Of a stretch of DNA of 64,000 nucleotides, positions 13,100 to 30,466 are shown piece after piece; position 1 is the stretch's first letter, and the number at the start of each line of letters is the position of its first letter. Below the pieces are notes generated by a model. It was not told the origin of the DNA. It did no database searches and was given only the letters and a program-made list of their open reading frames with translations. The stretch lies in contig NC_066518.1 of assembly GCF_024679095.1 (NCBI RefSeq), forward strand, positions 2,622,949 to 2,686,948, given 5' to 3'. Source of the stretch: Eriocheir sinensis. Taxonomy: Eukaryota; Arthropoda; Malacostraca; Decapoda; Varunidae. Made by a program: the position numbers and the translations under genes.

Positions 13100-15540
13100 T
13101 GGTTATCTTACAACTAAGAGGATCAATGTCGGAGATCTAAGGAACTCAGTCTTACCAGTCTATCAAATCCGCATTCACCGAAGTAATAATTCTTCTTCCC
13201 AGTACCGAGCTTAGTGTTGGATGAAAAGCTTGCAGACGTCAAGCTTCAAACACTGACGCTCAACAATGATGGTCCAGGAAAAGACGATTCTGTTCGTAAT
13301 CTGCAGCTCATTGTGGACAAAGAGTTTTTTTTATCCGTCTTACCGTCTCTGAACCCACTTGTTAGAAAAGAACAGCACACCAGCTTCTCGTCGCCATGGT
13401 TACAAGATCTGTGCTCAGGAAAACGTATCGGCTTGAGGAATTGAAAAGTGGTAGTGCTCAGGAAAACGTATCGGCTTGAGTAGTTAAAAAGTGGCAATCC
13501 TGGAACTGGCTTTGAAGCGTGGCAGTGGTGGAAATGAAAGCCTGAGAAAATTTTACACTGAACTTTTAAGAATAATTCAACTCTTTTAAGAGAGAACTGA
13601 CAAACCACAAAGAAAGTAAAAATTTGGCATTTCAGTTGATATTGCGTTTTCTTTTTCAGCAGAAACAATAATAATTCTCTCGTATTTATTTTGAGCCTGG
13701 TCTCCCCACCTTGCTGATAAAATAATCCACTCACAACCATTGTCTAAAGAGAGAACATTCCCACATGAATAAATAGCGGAACAACTTTAGCAAGGGGCCG
13801 CGGCAACACCCACGTTACCCTACCCAACCCACCCACGCTTTAGTCATGAAATAAATGATGCTTAATGACAGTTCCGACAGCCCATTACCGTCCCTCCAGG
13901 CCCAGTCTAGCGTAAGTGGCAGGCTAATGGATTCCAACTAAACTTTCTACTGCACACGCCGGGAGCAACATGCAAGCCGCCGGACAGTCAGTCATGAAGC
14001 CAACATTATGAACATGCATCCCGGCGGCCCCATTCCATGCACATTGTCATCATCACCGTCATTATACCTATCATCATGGCCAATCATTTGACGTTACATC
14101 AGGCTCATTATTCCCGGTGTCAGCAGGAATTCTAATATTTCGCTTGAAGTTTGTTTTCGGGCGAGTTTTCTTCGCTTAAATCTGTATCTGGACAAACAGG
14201 TTCATTCTGTAATCACTGAGGCGAAACGTTGACCTGCCCAGAATGTGACTGAAAGGAGAAATAGGGTAATTATCGGAGGTGACTTATTCTTAGCCGACTG
14301 AATGAAAAAATCCGAGTACAAGTCAGAGGAGAGAAAAATATTAAACACTCTGGGATTGTGGTATTCTGCTTTGGTTCCGTCATCCAACACCACACTACGT
14401 TAGATAAATGAAGGCAAACGTTTTAGCAGAATGGTTTGACAAGTAGCAAATTTTAGATAGATAAGAGATTGATATGTAGATAGACATTTAATCATTTCCA
14501 TCACGAACAATGAGAATACTACGAACACTGCGGGTTGTCTAGTAAATGGGCGAGTGCAAGTTAGAAGTGATAAACGTTCGTGTAGTGGCCAGGACAAGAG
14601 CACCAAGACTGACCAGACTGCGCCATCACCTTTATCATTACCCACAGCAAGGTTCGTAAACTAAAGGTGATAAAAATGAAAATGGACGTTTCGTGTTCTG
14701 TTAATTACCTCAAGGAACCGAGCAATTTTTCGCCTTACTTAAAAGTTAATCTGTAGCTACTCTTGGGGCTTAAAGATTGAAGATAACGGCATCATACAGA
14801 GAAGTGAAATTTAAAGTTGATATTTTTTTTTTTCCAAGTCAAGTATTTTCTACGGTAAGAGTTCGTTTTGAAGTACGTTTGCCTCGAAACAACGTAAATA
14901 TCATGTCGTTTGTTGACACTCTCGTTAGGTCAATATTTTGCAACACCGAAACTGTTTCAATTTTCTGTTTCTATTTTCATCCTCGCTGCAAGTCTCACTT
15001 ATCCGAGACCTTAGGAACAGACGAGGACCTGCACGACTTTTCCTTAAAACATATGGCAAAAACCAGTTCTATAATTTTAATAAAAGATGCAATTCACCAA
15101 TTAACTTTATCACCCCAATATTCTTGATCGTTTTATAATTGTTTTACCATCCTTAAAATTATACTTACATTCTCCTCATCTCCGGTGCAATCACCCACTA
15201 TTACACATAAATGCAAGGACGGCGCCTCTCATTGCCGGGCCAAGGGTTGTGTTTCACGGACACCGTAACTTTACCGCCGATATTGCTCCCCCTGCGGCTC
15301 AACTTTGCCTTTAAAGTTGGAGAAAAAGTATATTTCCCTAATTTTCTCCCATAACCTTTAAAATATTCAGTCCAGCTGCAGCACTGCCCCCATGTTTTTG
15401 TTCTTATGGTAAAATAAAGAGAGTGGACCTCTTTTCTAATGAGCAGGTTCAGCAATTTAGGCGGAAATCTTATAAAGCATTTTGGAAGCGTAACTTTGCC
15501 TGCAAGTGCATAATTAGTTAACGTTATTGCATCCGTGTCG
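13100..15540. other. Mostly unique DNA, no gene recognised
   Basis: One 43-bp tandem pair beginning GTGCTCAGGAAAACGTATCG occurs at 13411 and 13454. Open frames at 13214-13740, 14202-14645 and 14777-15138 match nothing I know. GC-richer unique sequence at 13870-14110 carries TAAT-type words and could be non-coding regulatory DNA; this is untestable here. Confidence 0.4.
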
Positions 15541-15813
15541 ACCGTCAGTCTCACTTCCTCTTACCTGTCTGTCTGTCTTTTAATCTGCATGTCTGTCTTC
15601 CTGCCTGTCTGTGTCTGACTGTCTGTATGTTCCTGTCTGTCTCTGTCTGAGTCGGCCTGCCTGTTTGTCTGTGCCTCCGTCTGTGTCTGTCTGTCTGTCT
15701 GTCTGTCTGTGTCTGTCTGACTTTGTCTGTGTCTATATGTCTGTGTGTGTCTGTCTTGTTTGTATTTATGTATATAGTCAATGTATTTATGTATGTATGC
15801 ATATGTTCGTCCG

Positions 15814-15844
<31 letters not shown>

Positions 15845-15970
15845 ATATGTCTGTCTATGTCTGTTTTTGTCTATCTGTCTCTGTATTTTTCTATCCGTAT
15901 TTATGTCTGTCCGTGCTTGTGTGTGTCTGCCTGCATGTCTTCGTCAGTGTATCTGCTTGTGTGCATTAAT
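15541..15970. repeat. Degenerate (TCTG)n array
   Basis: TGTC/TCTG tetramers with frequent variants. A weaker continuation lies at 16230-16440. Cys/Val/Ser-rich frames here are artefacts. Confidence 0.85.
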
Positions 15971-16714
15971 CATATTTCTCTTGATTCAAAAATTTAAGTA
16001 ACTCACTCACGAGACATATGACGGCCATGAATGAGACAGGTGGGGTCATAAACGGTGGCACCCATATTGCCCTTCCCGCCCAGCACCTTCAGGCCCCTCC
16101 ACCCCCCTACTGGCAGTCTAACCATCTACGCCACTATTGACTCCTCTGACCACCGTGCAAACTCCTATAAACTATGTACCATCACTATCCCGTTCACACA
16201 TATCACTCTACAGGTTCTTTTTGGGGGTAGTTGTGTACATTATGTTTGTCTTTATATGTCTTTCTGCTTTAAATATCTGTCGGCCCGTATGTCTATTTTA
16301 TATATGCATCTGCCTGTCTTTGTTTCTGTCTGTGCCTGTATCTGCCTGTCTGTCTTTCTATCTGTATCTGAGTCTGAATGTTGCCATGTGTCTTGCGGTC
16401 TATATCCGACTGTCCGCATGTATATCTGGCTACGATCGTCTACACATGAAATCTCGCAAAATTTTCATACTGCAATTGAATCATTAAAGAAACACGAAAA
16501 ACCGATAAGACTTGCAAAGGAATCAGTCTTCAGTCAGTCACTATCCACAAAGATCCTCACATCATCTTTAAACCAAGGACTCAATAACAGTTAACCTCTC
16601 ACCCTTACCCACTGCTTCGACACAGACCAGACACACTAATCTCCATCTCCTCCAATCACCTAAGACATTCACAGTTCACACCCATAGTACTAATTTTCTC
16701 CCTATACTCTACCC

Positions 16715-16832
16715 ATCTTTCGGCCACTCCTCTAACTCTTTTTAGGAGCAGTGAGTAGCGGGCTTTTTTTTCATTATTGTTTCCATTTTTTATGCCCTGG
16801 AACTGACACCTTTGCCGTTAAAAAAAAACATA
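16715..16832 (+). mobile_element. LINE family 1, 3' tail
   Basis: Contains CTTTCGGCCACTCCTCTAAC, GGAGCAGTGAGTAGCGGGC and a terminal poly-A stretch. 5'-truncated. Confidence 0.8.
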
Positions 16833-17077
16833 GATACAACCAGAGCGACCAATAGAACGACCACCACGTTTTATTACCTACAATGCTACACAAACACGTG
16901 AAGTCTGCCCAAACTCTTCCCTAAAACACATTATGACCTCAAAGGTTTTCAAAACAGAGCCACTGGAGGAGAAGAGACAGATGAGTAAACTTATAAAAGA
17001 AAAATACGAACAGTAGCAGTGAAGTCGGTAGTACTGGTGAAATGGTAGTACTGTAGAATTGAAAGTGAAGGTGATAC

Positions 17078-17078
<1 letters not shown>

Positions 17079-17127
<49 letters not shown>

Positions 17128-17128
17128 A

Positions 17129-17167
<39 letters not shown>

Positions 17168-17168
17168 C
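17079..17168. repeat. (AGT)n microsatellite
   Basis: About 28 triplets with one AAT interruption. Confidence 0.95.
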
Positions 17169-17174
17169 AGTATG

Positions 17175-17246
17175 CATAAACAGACAGACAAACAGAACAC
17201 ACAGACAGCACACAGACAGAGACAGACACACAGACACAAACACACA

Positions 17247-17301
<55 letters not shown>

Positions 17302-17312
17302 TCACGTACACA
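17175..17312. repeat. Compound (ACAG)n-(AC)n array
   Basis: ACAG tetramers, then AC units to about 17298, ending in CTCA and CACA variants. Confidence 0.92.
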
Positions 17313-17669
17313 CACACACCGAGGTAATGGCACGAAGACCAAATCCTTACCTTGCCATAATACTCCCGTGAACCCCAACGCGGAAACAGAGGAAGGAACG
17401 AACGAACGAACACGACGGAATGAAACCCAGAAAAGAAACTAAATAGAATAAAAACTAGACTACCCAAATGGAGGAATGGAAAAATAAATTAATAGAAAAT
17501 GTAGAGAAATGACGCAGGAGAGAAATGAAAAAATATATATACAGAAAGGCAAATATGATGACAGAATATCTTAGAAAATGGAACAGAGGGGCGGGAATTC
17601 GAGGAAGTCTGAGGGCGAGGGGGAAAAAGAACACCAGAACACAAACACGAAAACAAAGAACCAAAATAA

Positions 17670-18560
<891 letters not shown>

Positions 18561-18860
18561 GGACGACGGAGCAGAGGAGAGAGAAAATTAAGAGAGAGAA
18601 AGGAAAGAAGCAAGAGAAAGAAGGAAAAGAAAGGATAGGACGAGGGAGCAGAGGAGAGAGAAAATTAAGAGAGAGAAAGGAAAGAAGCAGGGGAAAGAAG
18701 GAAAAGAAAGGATAGGACGAGGGAGCAGAGGAGAGAGAAAATGAGGACAGAGAAAGGAAAAAAGAAGCAAGAAAAAGAAGGAAAAGAAAGGACAGGACGA
18801 GGGAGGAGAGGAGAGAGAAAATGAGGAGGAGAGAGAAAGGAAGGAGGGAACAAGAGAAGG
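18561..18860. repeat. 77-bp purine minisatellite, four copies
   Basis: Units beginning GGACGA(G/C)GGAG start at 18561, 18638, 18715 and 18795. The first three are almost identical. Every unit is nearly all purine on the plus strand. Confidence 0.9.
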
Positions 18861-19849
18861 AAAGAGACGAAGGTAAGTGGAGCACAATGATAACGACCGT
18901 CGGTAAGCTGAAGGGAGGAAGGGAAGGAAGGGAGAGGGGAAGATGGAGGAGTGGAAGGTAGAGGCGTCCGGTGATTATGTGTTCGAGGTTATCAGAGGCG
19001 TACGTCAACTTCGGAACAAGGCAAGGGAAACAAGGCAGGAGAAGGCGCGGCGGTCAGGAGGAGGAAGGAGATGGAAGAGGAGTGCCGGTGATTAAGACTT
19101 CCGAGGAGACCTATAATGGGCGGCGGGCGAAGCGGCGGGCGGCGGCCGTGAAGGAGGAAGGAAGGAGAGATAGTGGTCAGAAGAGGAAGAAAAGGAGGAG
19201 GAGTACCTGGAGGAGGCGCAGGAGGAGGAGGGATAAGAAGAAAGCAAATCAATAAGAAAGGAAGGAAGAAAAAGTTTTGTGTTGCAGAGTTTGGCAGAAA
19301 GAAGAGGAGGCAGGTATAAACAAAATCCATATAGTATTGTTGGCTCTTAGTTGGCTCTTACCTAATTTTCATAAAACTTCTCTAATTATGAAACTAATAA
19401 CTGACCAGGGAAGAAAAGCTTACAACTCTCTGACAGGTCGCTCACTTTTCCTGCACGCTAGATGCAGAGGAAAACATCATGTATCTTCAAACAGTTAAAA
19501 AAAATCACCATTACTATTTACTCTACTGCAGCACAAAGACATTTCCCAGTTCTTCACCTCTCTGTCTGATGGTAGTGTGCTCCATCTTGCTTAGTAAATG
19601 CTCTAACATCAACTCTCTACTGACTTCTACAATTTCCCTTTTGCCGCTGTTCCTTTACTTGTTCATCTGATATCACTTCTAATCATGATATCTCCCTAGC
19701 AAAGTCCGTAACTTAATCGTAATTTAAACAATGCTAAAACAAGAAGACCAAGAACATGATGAAACAGTAGCATGTCATTCAGCACAAGGAACGAGGGACG
19801 TGTAAGTATCTAGAAGCGTCGAATGATTAACTCTTCAGGGTCATCATAC
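18861..19849. other. Purine-rich, then unique DNA
   Basis: Purine-rich to about 19290 with a GC-rich GGCGGGC patch near 19120-19150. The rest is unremarkable. Confidence 0.5.
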
Positions 19850-19868
19850 GGGTGGGAGGGCGGGTGGG
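19850..19868 (+). other. Strong G-quadruplex candidate
   Basis: Five GGG runs separated by single bases (GGGTGGGAGGGCGGGTGGG). Short loops predict high stability. Confidence 0.75.
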
Positions 19869-21427
<1,559 letters not shown>

Positions 21428-21849
21428 ACTGGTTCTTTCATTCAGGCCAAGAGGCGATAAAAGACAAAGGAAATTGGCTCGTCCAGAGTTCAGTTTGTTT
21501 TGCTCCTTAGGGCACTTTTTGGCGACGTTGTTCTGTCCCCCCGAGTGGTCATTGTCTTGCCTCGCATGGCCCGCACACAAAGAAGGAAAACAAATATAAA
21601 AAAAACTCACGAAAATAAACCGAAAAACACGTACAGGTTCACGGCACAACATGTAGCCAACGTTCTCCCTTTAAGCGGGGTGAACACACCGGCTTAAAAC
21701 ACGAGGTGAAAATGATATATTGAAACACCCAACTTGCTTTGGTCTTTAACGAATTTCTGAACTCACTTTAATAAGACATCCATGTAACCGTATGTGATGC
21801 AATGAAACCCTTGAAACAGAAAAATATATGTAGAAAAGACTAAAAACAC

Positions 21850-22080
21850 TAAATTCGAAAAAAAATAAAACATGTAAAAATGCGTTCAAAAACCACATGC
21901 ATAGGATAAAATATGTGAATTAACTGCAGAGTGCTCTTTTCATGTATGTATAAAGTAGAACAAAAAACAGTAGAAAAATTATAAAGCACACGTAAAACAG
22001 CGTCCAAAATCCCTTGCATAGTATAAATACACGTGAATCAACAGCTGCAGAGTACCCCTTCAGTGTCTCCATTGCGAGCA
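21850..22080. repeat. Two-copy degenerate repeat, about 130-bp unit
   Basis: GCGTTCAAAAACCACATGCA (from 21882) recurs as GCGTCCAAAATCCCTTGCA (from 22000). Both continue into GTGAAT-AAC and CTGCAGAGT. Confidence 0.5.

Positions 22081-23627
<1,547 letters not shown>

Positions 23628-23674
<47 letters not shown>
23628..23674. repeat. (AAT)n microsatellite
   Basis: About 15 perfect units. Confidence 0.93.
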
Positions 23675-23675
<1 letters not shown>

Positions 23676-23873
23676 TGATAATGATAACAATAACCATAAT
23701 ATGTACTCATGATACTTAATGATCCATCGACAGTATGCAACCACTCGATATAAAAACATACAAAGAAAAGTATACACAATAGTAATGTTAAGAGAATGAT
23801 GGTTGTAATTAACAGAGGAAACCTGCGGATGTACAATAAGTCGAAGGTCAAAACAGACAGTGTGAGTGTTTGT

Positions 23874-23879
<6 letters not shown>

Positions 23880-23937
<58 letters not shown>
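23880..23937. repeat. (AG)n microsatellite
   Basis: About 29 units, followed by ACAG tetramers. Confidence 0.95.
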
Positions 23938-24137
23938 AGACAGACAGACAGACACACAGAAAGAGAAAGACAAAGACGAACTGAGGGAGACCGGAAGGGT
24001 ACATGCACACTTAAAAACAACATATAAAAAAGGACCGACAGACAGACAGAGGAACCCTTTCCCTTCAGGTTACCATTAATGATTACCTAAAAACGAAGAG
24101 ATTAATTATACCTTCATTCAGGAAGTCTGCTGCCTGT

Positions 24138-24140
<3 letters not shown>

Positions 24141-24178
<38 letters not shown>
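24141..24178. repeat. (AGT)n microsatellite
   Basis: About 12 triplets. Confidence 0.92.
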
Positions 24179-24179
<1 letters not shown>

Positions 24180-24290
24180 AATCCGTAATAGGAGCAGCCT
24201 GACAGGGACACCTTTCTCATTAAAATATCTTTGTTATAGGAAAGCTAATTAGCCCTTAATGGCTGTGAATCATAACAAGATTTATCTACG

Positions 24291-24299
24291 TGTGTGTGT

Positions 24300-24355
<56 letters not shown>

Positions 24356-24362
24356 GTGTGTG
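24291..24362. repeat. (GT)n microsatellite
   Basis: About 30 units with single interruptions. Confidence 0.95.
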
Positions 24363-25399
<1,037 letters not shown>

Positions 25400-25602
25400 T
25401 AATTTTCTCCAACTTTTTTTCATTCACCTCACTCACTTTCCCTTCCTCCTCCTCCTCCTCCCCCATCACCCACATGTTCTGTTCGTAAGACTTCCAACCA
25501 CATTTAGGTTTTCCTTTTACCAACTAACCCTCAACCTCTCTCAGTTCACTATAGCTCCAAAAACTCATAAGGACTTAACCATTCTAGATTGCGTTGCCTA
25601 CT

Positions 25603-25611
<9 letters not shown>

Positions 25612-25657
<46 letters not shown>
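25612..25657. repeat. (AC)n microsatellite
   Basis: About 23 units. Confidence 0.95.
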
Positions 25658-25659
<2 letters not shown>

Positions 25660-25753
25660 ATGTCTGATTAAGGGCTCCTCCAACCCAATCCCTTGATTCT
25701 TTTCCAGCCGCCCCGCCACTCCGGCTTAGCGATCCAGAGCAGGGGTAGATCAG

Positions 25754-25756
<3 letters not shown>

Positions 25757-25812
<56 letters not shown>
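25757..25812. repeat. (GT)n microsatellite
   Basis: About 28 units, 100 bp after the AC array, so the two are complementary and inverted. Confidence 0.95.
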
Positions 25813-25814
<2 letters not shown>

Positions 25815-26489
25815 GGGGTTCGGCAACTCCGTCATGTCACGTCACACAGACTGCAAAATCCACTCATTATCATTATCTTCCCCTCCAATGCACCAAATGT
25901 TCTTACTCCCTCTGCGTCAGTACTCCATCTCTCCGTACACGCATCTAACCCTTCCTTCTTTCCATTCACTCCTGTTGTTATTCAGAAAAGCATTATCATT
26001 AAGCATTATCATTAATATTTCAACGATTCCAACTAACTTTTCTCTCCGCCTCTTCTTGTTAAGTATAATAACCACTCTTTCTCTACCCATCTTTATTCTT
26101 CCCTTTTGAAACCTTTCCTTCCTACACCAGTTCCCAATCTGTTTCTTTATCATATACGTTCTCTACCGTTCGAATTTTTCCTTCCCAATCCCTATTATTA
26201 TCAATTTTCTTTCTCATATTAAAATTTCTATCCATTTCTTACGTGTATACTTTCTCTTCCTTTCCATTTCTTCCCACTCCATCCCCCTCCACCTCCACCC
26301 ACTCTTTCCCACATGAGACCGGCGAGCCAAAGGATCCTCCAGACTTCTATTTGTCCTCCAGCCTCTCTCGTCTCGCCGTCCTCGCCAAGCGCGTAATTAC
26401 GACATTCTACACGGTCGGCCAAGGGCAATACATGATGCATCCCCTGCCGCTCCTGAACCCAAAGAAGTTGTGTTCAGGCCTCTCTCCTG
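25813..26489. other. Pyrimidine-rich DNA, no gene recognised
   Basis: CT-biased with AT-rich patches. Confidence 0.5.
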
Positions 26490-26720
26490 TCTACATGTCT
26501 CCTTGCTCCCCTGCCTCTTATCCTGCCTTTCTCCCTCCCTGTCGCCTATTTCCACCTTGATACTTCTCTACCCCCCTACTTCTCTGCCTCCCTCCCTCCC
26601 TGCTTCCTGACATTCATGCCTCTCAACCCACCTGCCTTTCTGCCTTCCTCCCTCCCTGTCTCTATTTTTCGACTTGCCTTTTACTTCCCTACCTCCCCGC
26701 CTCCCATTCTCCCTGCTCCA
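26490..26720. repeat. Degenerate minisatellite, pyrimidine strand
   Basis: Units of the type CTCCCTCCCTG...CTTGCC...TACTTC-CTACC repeat. They match the reverse complement of the 27400-27715 array. Confidence 0.65.
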
Positions 26721-26869
26721 TTACGTTCAGCGCTCAACCCATCTGCCTGGCCCCATACTTTCTTTTGCCCTTGTTTCAGTGTGTTTCTGTCTCCCTGCTT
26801 CTGTACCCCAATTCCACCCAGCCTACGTGTTCTGTCCCAACTGGCTTCCTATGTTGAATCGGCAAGTTA

Positions 26870-26950
26870 TTTCCAGCGGGCAGGGGGAGGAACAGAAGGG
26901 AGGTAAGGGGACGTAAATAGGGGAGATTAAGGTAGAGGGAGAGGGGATGC

Positions 26951-26981
<31 letters not shown>

Positions 26982-27395
26982 CGTCGGAGGGGAGTTCAGG
27001 GACGTAAAGAGAGAAATTTGTGTCGAAGTAGGGCAAACAGAGGAGCCAGAGGGATGCAGGGGGAACTAAAGAGGAGGGCGTTATGGTGGGGAAAGGGATA
27101 AAGGGAGAGAGGGAGCCACGCAGGGAAAGCCGGAGGGGCATAAAGGAGGATTAAATTAAAGGGTGACAGAGGGAGATGAAAGGAGGCAAAGAAGGGACGT
27201 TGATTGGCGTGGGAGTTATAGTAAGAGCAGAGGAAGACCTTGCAGTGCCACGGGTGTAATAACGCCTTCCAGTAAGCATGAGTGTGGGAAAGAGCTGGAC
27301 ATGGAAAGGGAGCTACAGAAAAGGTAAGGAGGTGGTGCATTAGAGCCCTTTTTCCTTCAGGGTGTGGATGTACGTGGATGGGAGGATGGGAAGCA
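26870..27395. other. Purine-rich DNA, possible degenerate minisatellite copies
   Basis: GTCGAAGTAGGGCAAACAGAG (near 27013) resembles the units of the next array. An AG run is at 26958-26980. Confidence 0.45.
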
Positions 27396-27399
27396 GAGG

Positions 27400-27715
27400 T
27401 TGGGAGGTAGAGAAGTATCGAAGAGAGGCGAAAAGGGAAACAGATAGATAGGGAGGTAGATTAGTGTCGAGGCAAGGCGAAAAGGGGAAACGATGAGGGG
27501 AAGAAGCAGAGAGATAGGAAAGTAGGGAAGTATCTAGCCAAGGGAAAAAGGGAAACACGGAGGACGGAAGGCAGAGAGATAAGGAGGTAGAGAATTATTG
27601 AAGCAAGGCGAAAAAGGACAACAGGGAAGAAGGGAGGCAGAGAGATCAGGGAGGTAGAGAAGTACTGAGGCAAGGGGAAAAGGGAAACAGGGAGGGAGGA
27701 AGATAGGGAGGCAGG
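27400..27715. repeat. Minisatellite, about 66-bp unit, five copies
   Basis: GGAGGTAGAGAAGTAT-type unit starts at 27403, 27452, 27518, 27583 and 27650. Each is followed by AGGCGAAAAGGGAAAC and AGGCAGAGAGAT. Confidence 0.85.
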
Positions 27716-28232
27716 AAAAGAACAGGAGACGGATCTACTTAAAACAGGACGTAATTTAGTCCCTTTGATCTTGAGCTTGAGAGGAGGTGCTATGCCATTC
27801 CTTATAGCTCAGCCGAGAGGAGTAACACCATCTACTCCATTACATACTCAGCTGATAAAAGGTTACGCAATACGACCCTCTATATTCTGTCACTGAAAAA
27901 TCCTCTACTATATACAATATCAAAGGAAAAGTTATGAAATACATGCTATCATATTTCCTGTAAGGGAGAGAACGTATACATGCAATTGGAATGAGGACGT
28001 AAAATTCAACTCCTCATATTTTCCGCCGAAGTGAATGGAATCGTATCCTTTATTAATACGTTCAGCTGCTGCGAGAAAGAAGAGAGTGACAGAAAGGATA
28101 AAGAGGAAAGATATTGAAAGAGAGAGGACACCAGAGAATGATGGATGTTGGAGAAGGTGTTGAGAAAAGACTCCCGTGAAGAGAATATGAAAGAAAAGTA
28201 TAAAAAAGAGCAGATATTAAATGCGTAGGGCG

Positions 28233-28333
28233 TTGAAAGAGGCTGGACCGGGAGAGATCGAGGTGGTAAGCAATGATCGTCTCGTTGAAAGAAGCTGGAC
28301 CGGAACAGATCGAGATGGTAAGCAATGATCGTC
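28233..28333. repeat. 50-bp tandem duplication
   Basis: CGTTGAAAGA(G/A)GCTGGACC starts at 28233 and 28283. Both copies end GGTAAGCAATGATCGTC. Confidence 0.92.
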
Positions 28334-28384
28334 AACGTCAATAACACAGCATTTGGGTCTAAGCAGAGGCCGGCCGAGGGAGAG

Positions 28385-28770
28385 CGGATAACACTTAAAA
28401 CAAAACGTAATAGGTCGAGAAGGTAATGCTAGAAAAAAAGTGTCGTGCAGGTAATGCTTGAAAGAAAACGAAACGGAGTGGTAAAAAAAAACATATCGTG
28501 AATTTTAAGCTCAAAAGAAAACGCAAAAAAAATGAGGGTAATGTTAAGAAAATTGGTCGTGAGGGCAATGCTCAAAGAAAACGGAGAAGGGGGGGGTAAA
28601 ATAATTATTCTGAAGGTAATGCTTGAAAAGGCCAAAAATGGAGATGATGTTAAGAAAGAGTGTGGTGAGGGTGATGCTTAAAATAAAACGTGTCGAAGGT
28701 AATACATAAAAACGAACGAAAAATAAGGGTAAAGAAAAAATATAAAGAGGCGTTCGGGTACCGTTCAAAA
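28385..28770. repeat. Degenerate short tandem array
   Basis: About eight irregular copies of a GGTAATGCT(T/A)AAA-AAAACG word in purine-rich sequence, spaced about 45-60 bp. Confidence 0.6.
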
Positions 28771-28812
28771 AGAAAAAGTCGTAGTAAGCAAATCCTGAAC
28801 ACTATGGATGCA

Positions 28813-29155
28813 GAGAGAGGTCAGCAAAGGGATGGAGAACACGGCCTGAAAGCAGCATCCTGAAGGAACAAAAAAAAAAGAGGGTTCATGTTAAGTAAAT
28901 GGTTCGTGAGGTTGATGTTTAAAAATAACCGTAATAAAGTAAATGCTAAAGAACAAGGGCGTAGAGAGAGGTCAGCAAAGGGTAGGAGAACACGGTCAGC
29001 ACGCAGCATCCTCAAGGAGCTGAAAAAATAAGGATAATGTTAAAAAATGGGTCATGGGTGTGATGGTCGGAAAAAAAATCGTATTAAAACAAACGCAGGA
29101 GAATAAAGGAATGGAGAGGTCAGTACAGGACAAGAGAACACAGCCTCCTCAAGGA
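28813..29155. repeat. Three-copy minisatellite, 139-161-bp unit
   Basis: GAGAGAGGTCAGCAAAGGG at 28813 and 28974 and a diverged copy at 29113. All lead to GAGAACAC and a CTCAAGGA/CTGAAGGA block. Confidence 0.85.
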
Positions 29156-29516
29156 CACTCCGCTGATTAAGTTAGGCGCCACCATTACCGCTTAATGATG
29201 CAGCAACGCGCCGCTCACGTGATGCGGGAGGGAATAATGCAGGACACGAAGAGCTCCTCTCTCTCCCTCTCCCTCTCTCTTTCTCTCTCTCTCTGCAGTC
29301 CTCGCCACCCGCCTCCCTCTCTCTCTCTCCCCCTTTCAAGAGCCCTCATCCACCCTCCCTCCCCACTCCCCCTCCCTGCCCAATAGCGTGTGCAGTTCAT
29401 CAGCAGCCCGGCAGCCCACGTCCTGCATGGCGCTGCGCTGGGACCCACGCCCACTGAACCTTAGCCCTTTAGCATGACTCTCTGTGATGTTACGATGGTG
29501 CTGAAACTGCTCTTGT

Positions 29517-29560
<44 letters not shown>
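29517..29560. repeat. (ACT)n microsatellite
   Basis: About 14 triplets. Confidence 0.93.
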
Positions 29561-29880
29561 ATACTACCACTACTACGCTCTCTGTGTCTTACTTCCTTGC
29601 TTTCAATATTTTTCCTGTTTTATGCGAATATCCACGCAATTTTCCTTTCTGCATTCATAAGATAATCCAATTAAGGTCACAGAAACTAAGAGACAGGGAG
29701 GCAAAGACACACGCACGCACGCACGCACACGTACACACACGCACACTGTTCCCTGACGCTTCACTGTATGTAGTCCTCAACCTAACGAACGACTCTCGCT
29801 TCTTTACACCCGCCTGCCAACCTGCTCCTCCTCCTCCTCCTCCTTAACCGCCCTCCTCCACCTCTCTTACTTTACTTACT

Positions 29881-30000
<120 letters not shown>

Positions 30001-30243
30001 ATTTCTTCCTTTTTCTCTTTCCTCCACCTCCTTTCTTTTTCTACCGTCTCCTCTTTCTCTATAAAATATTTCGCTCCTTCATCTTTAATATCCTTCATCT
30101 TTCTTTCTTCACACATTTGCCTCATCATCTTCCTCATCCTCCTCATCCTCTTCCTTTCCCCTTATTCACAAGAACTACAACAAGTGAGTAAAGCATCACA
30201 TAAAATATACTACATCTCTGGCAAACTAAGTCTCTTTTTGGTG

Positions 30244-30246
<3 letters not shown>

Positions 30247-30333
<87 letters not shown>
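30247..30333. repeat. (AC)n microsatellite
   Basis: About 43 units. Confidence 0.97.
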
Positions 30334-30335
<2 letters not shown>

Positions 30336-30379
30336 ACCTGTCTCAATCTCGACATCAAGAATATCAAAGCTTTATCTGT

Positions 30380-30382
<3 letters not shown>

Positions 30383-30464
<82 letters not shown>
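30383..30464. repeat. (TC)n microsatellite
   Basis: About 41 units. Confidence 0.97.

Positions 30465-30466
<2 letters not shown>

Noticed and set aside
13246..13740. 164-codon minus-strand frame
   Set aside because: It contains a 43-bp tandem duplication and no recognisable motif.
14777..15127. 116-codon plus-strand frame with mixed composition
   Set aside because: No family recognised, no splice or promoter context; left as unique DNA.
17079..17312. CRISPR-like array of short regular repeats
   Set aside because: These are contiguous microsatellites without spacers, in a eukaryotic genome.
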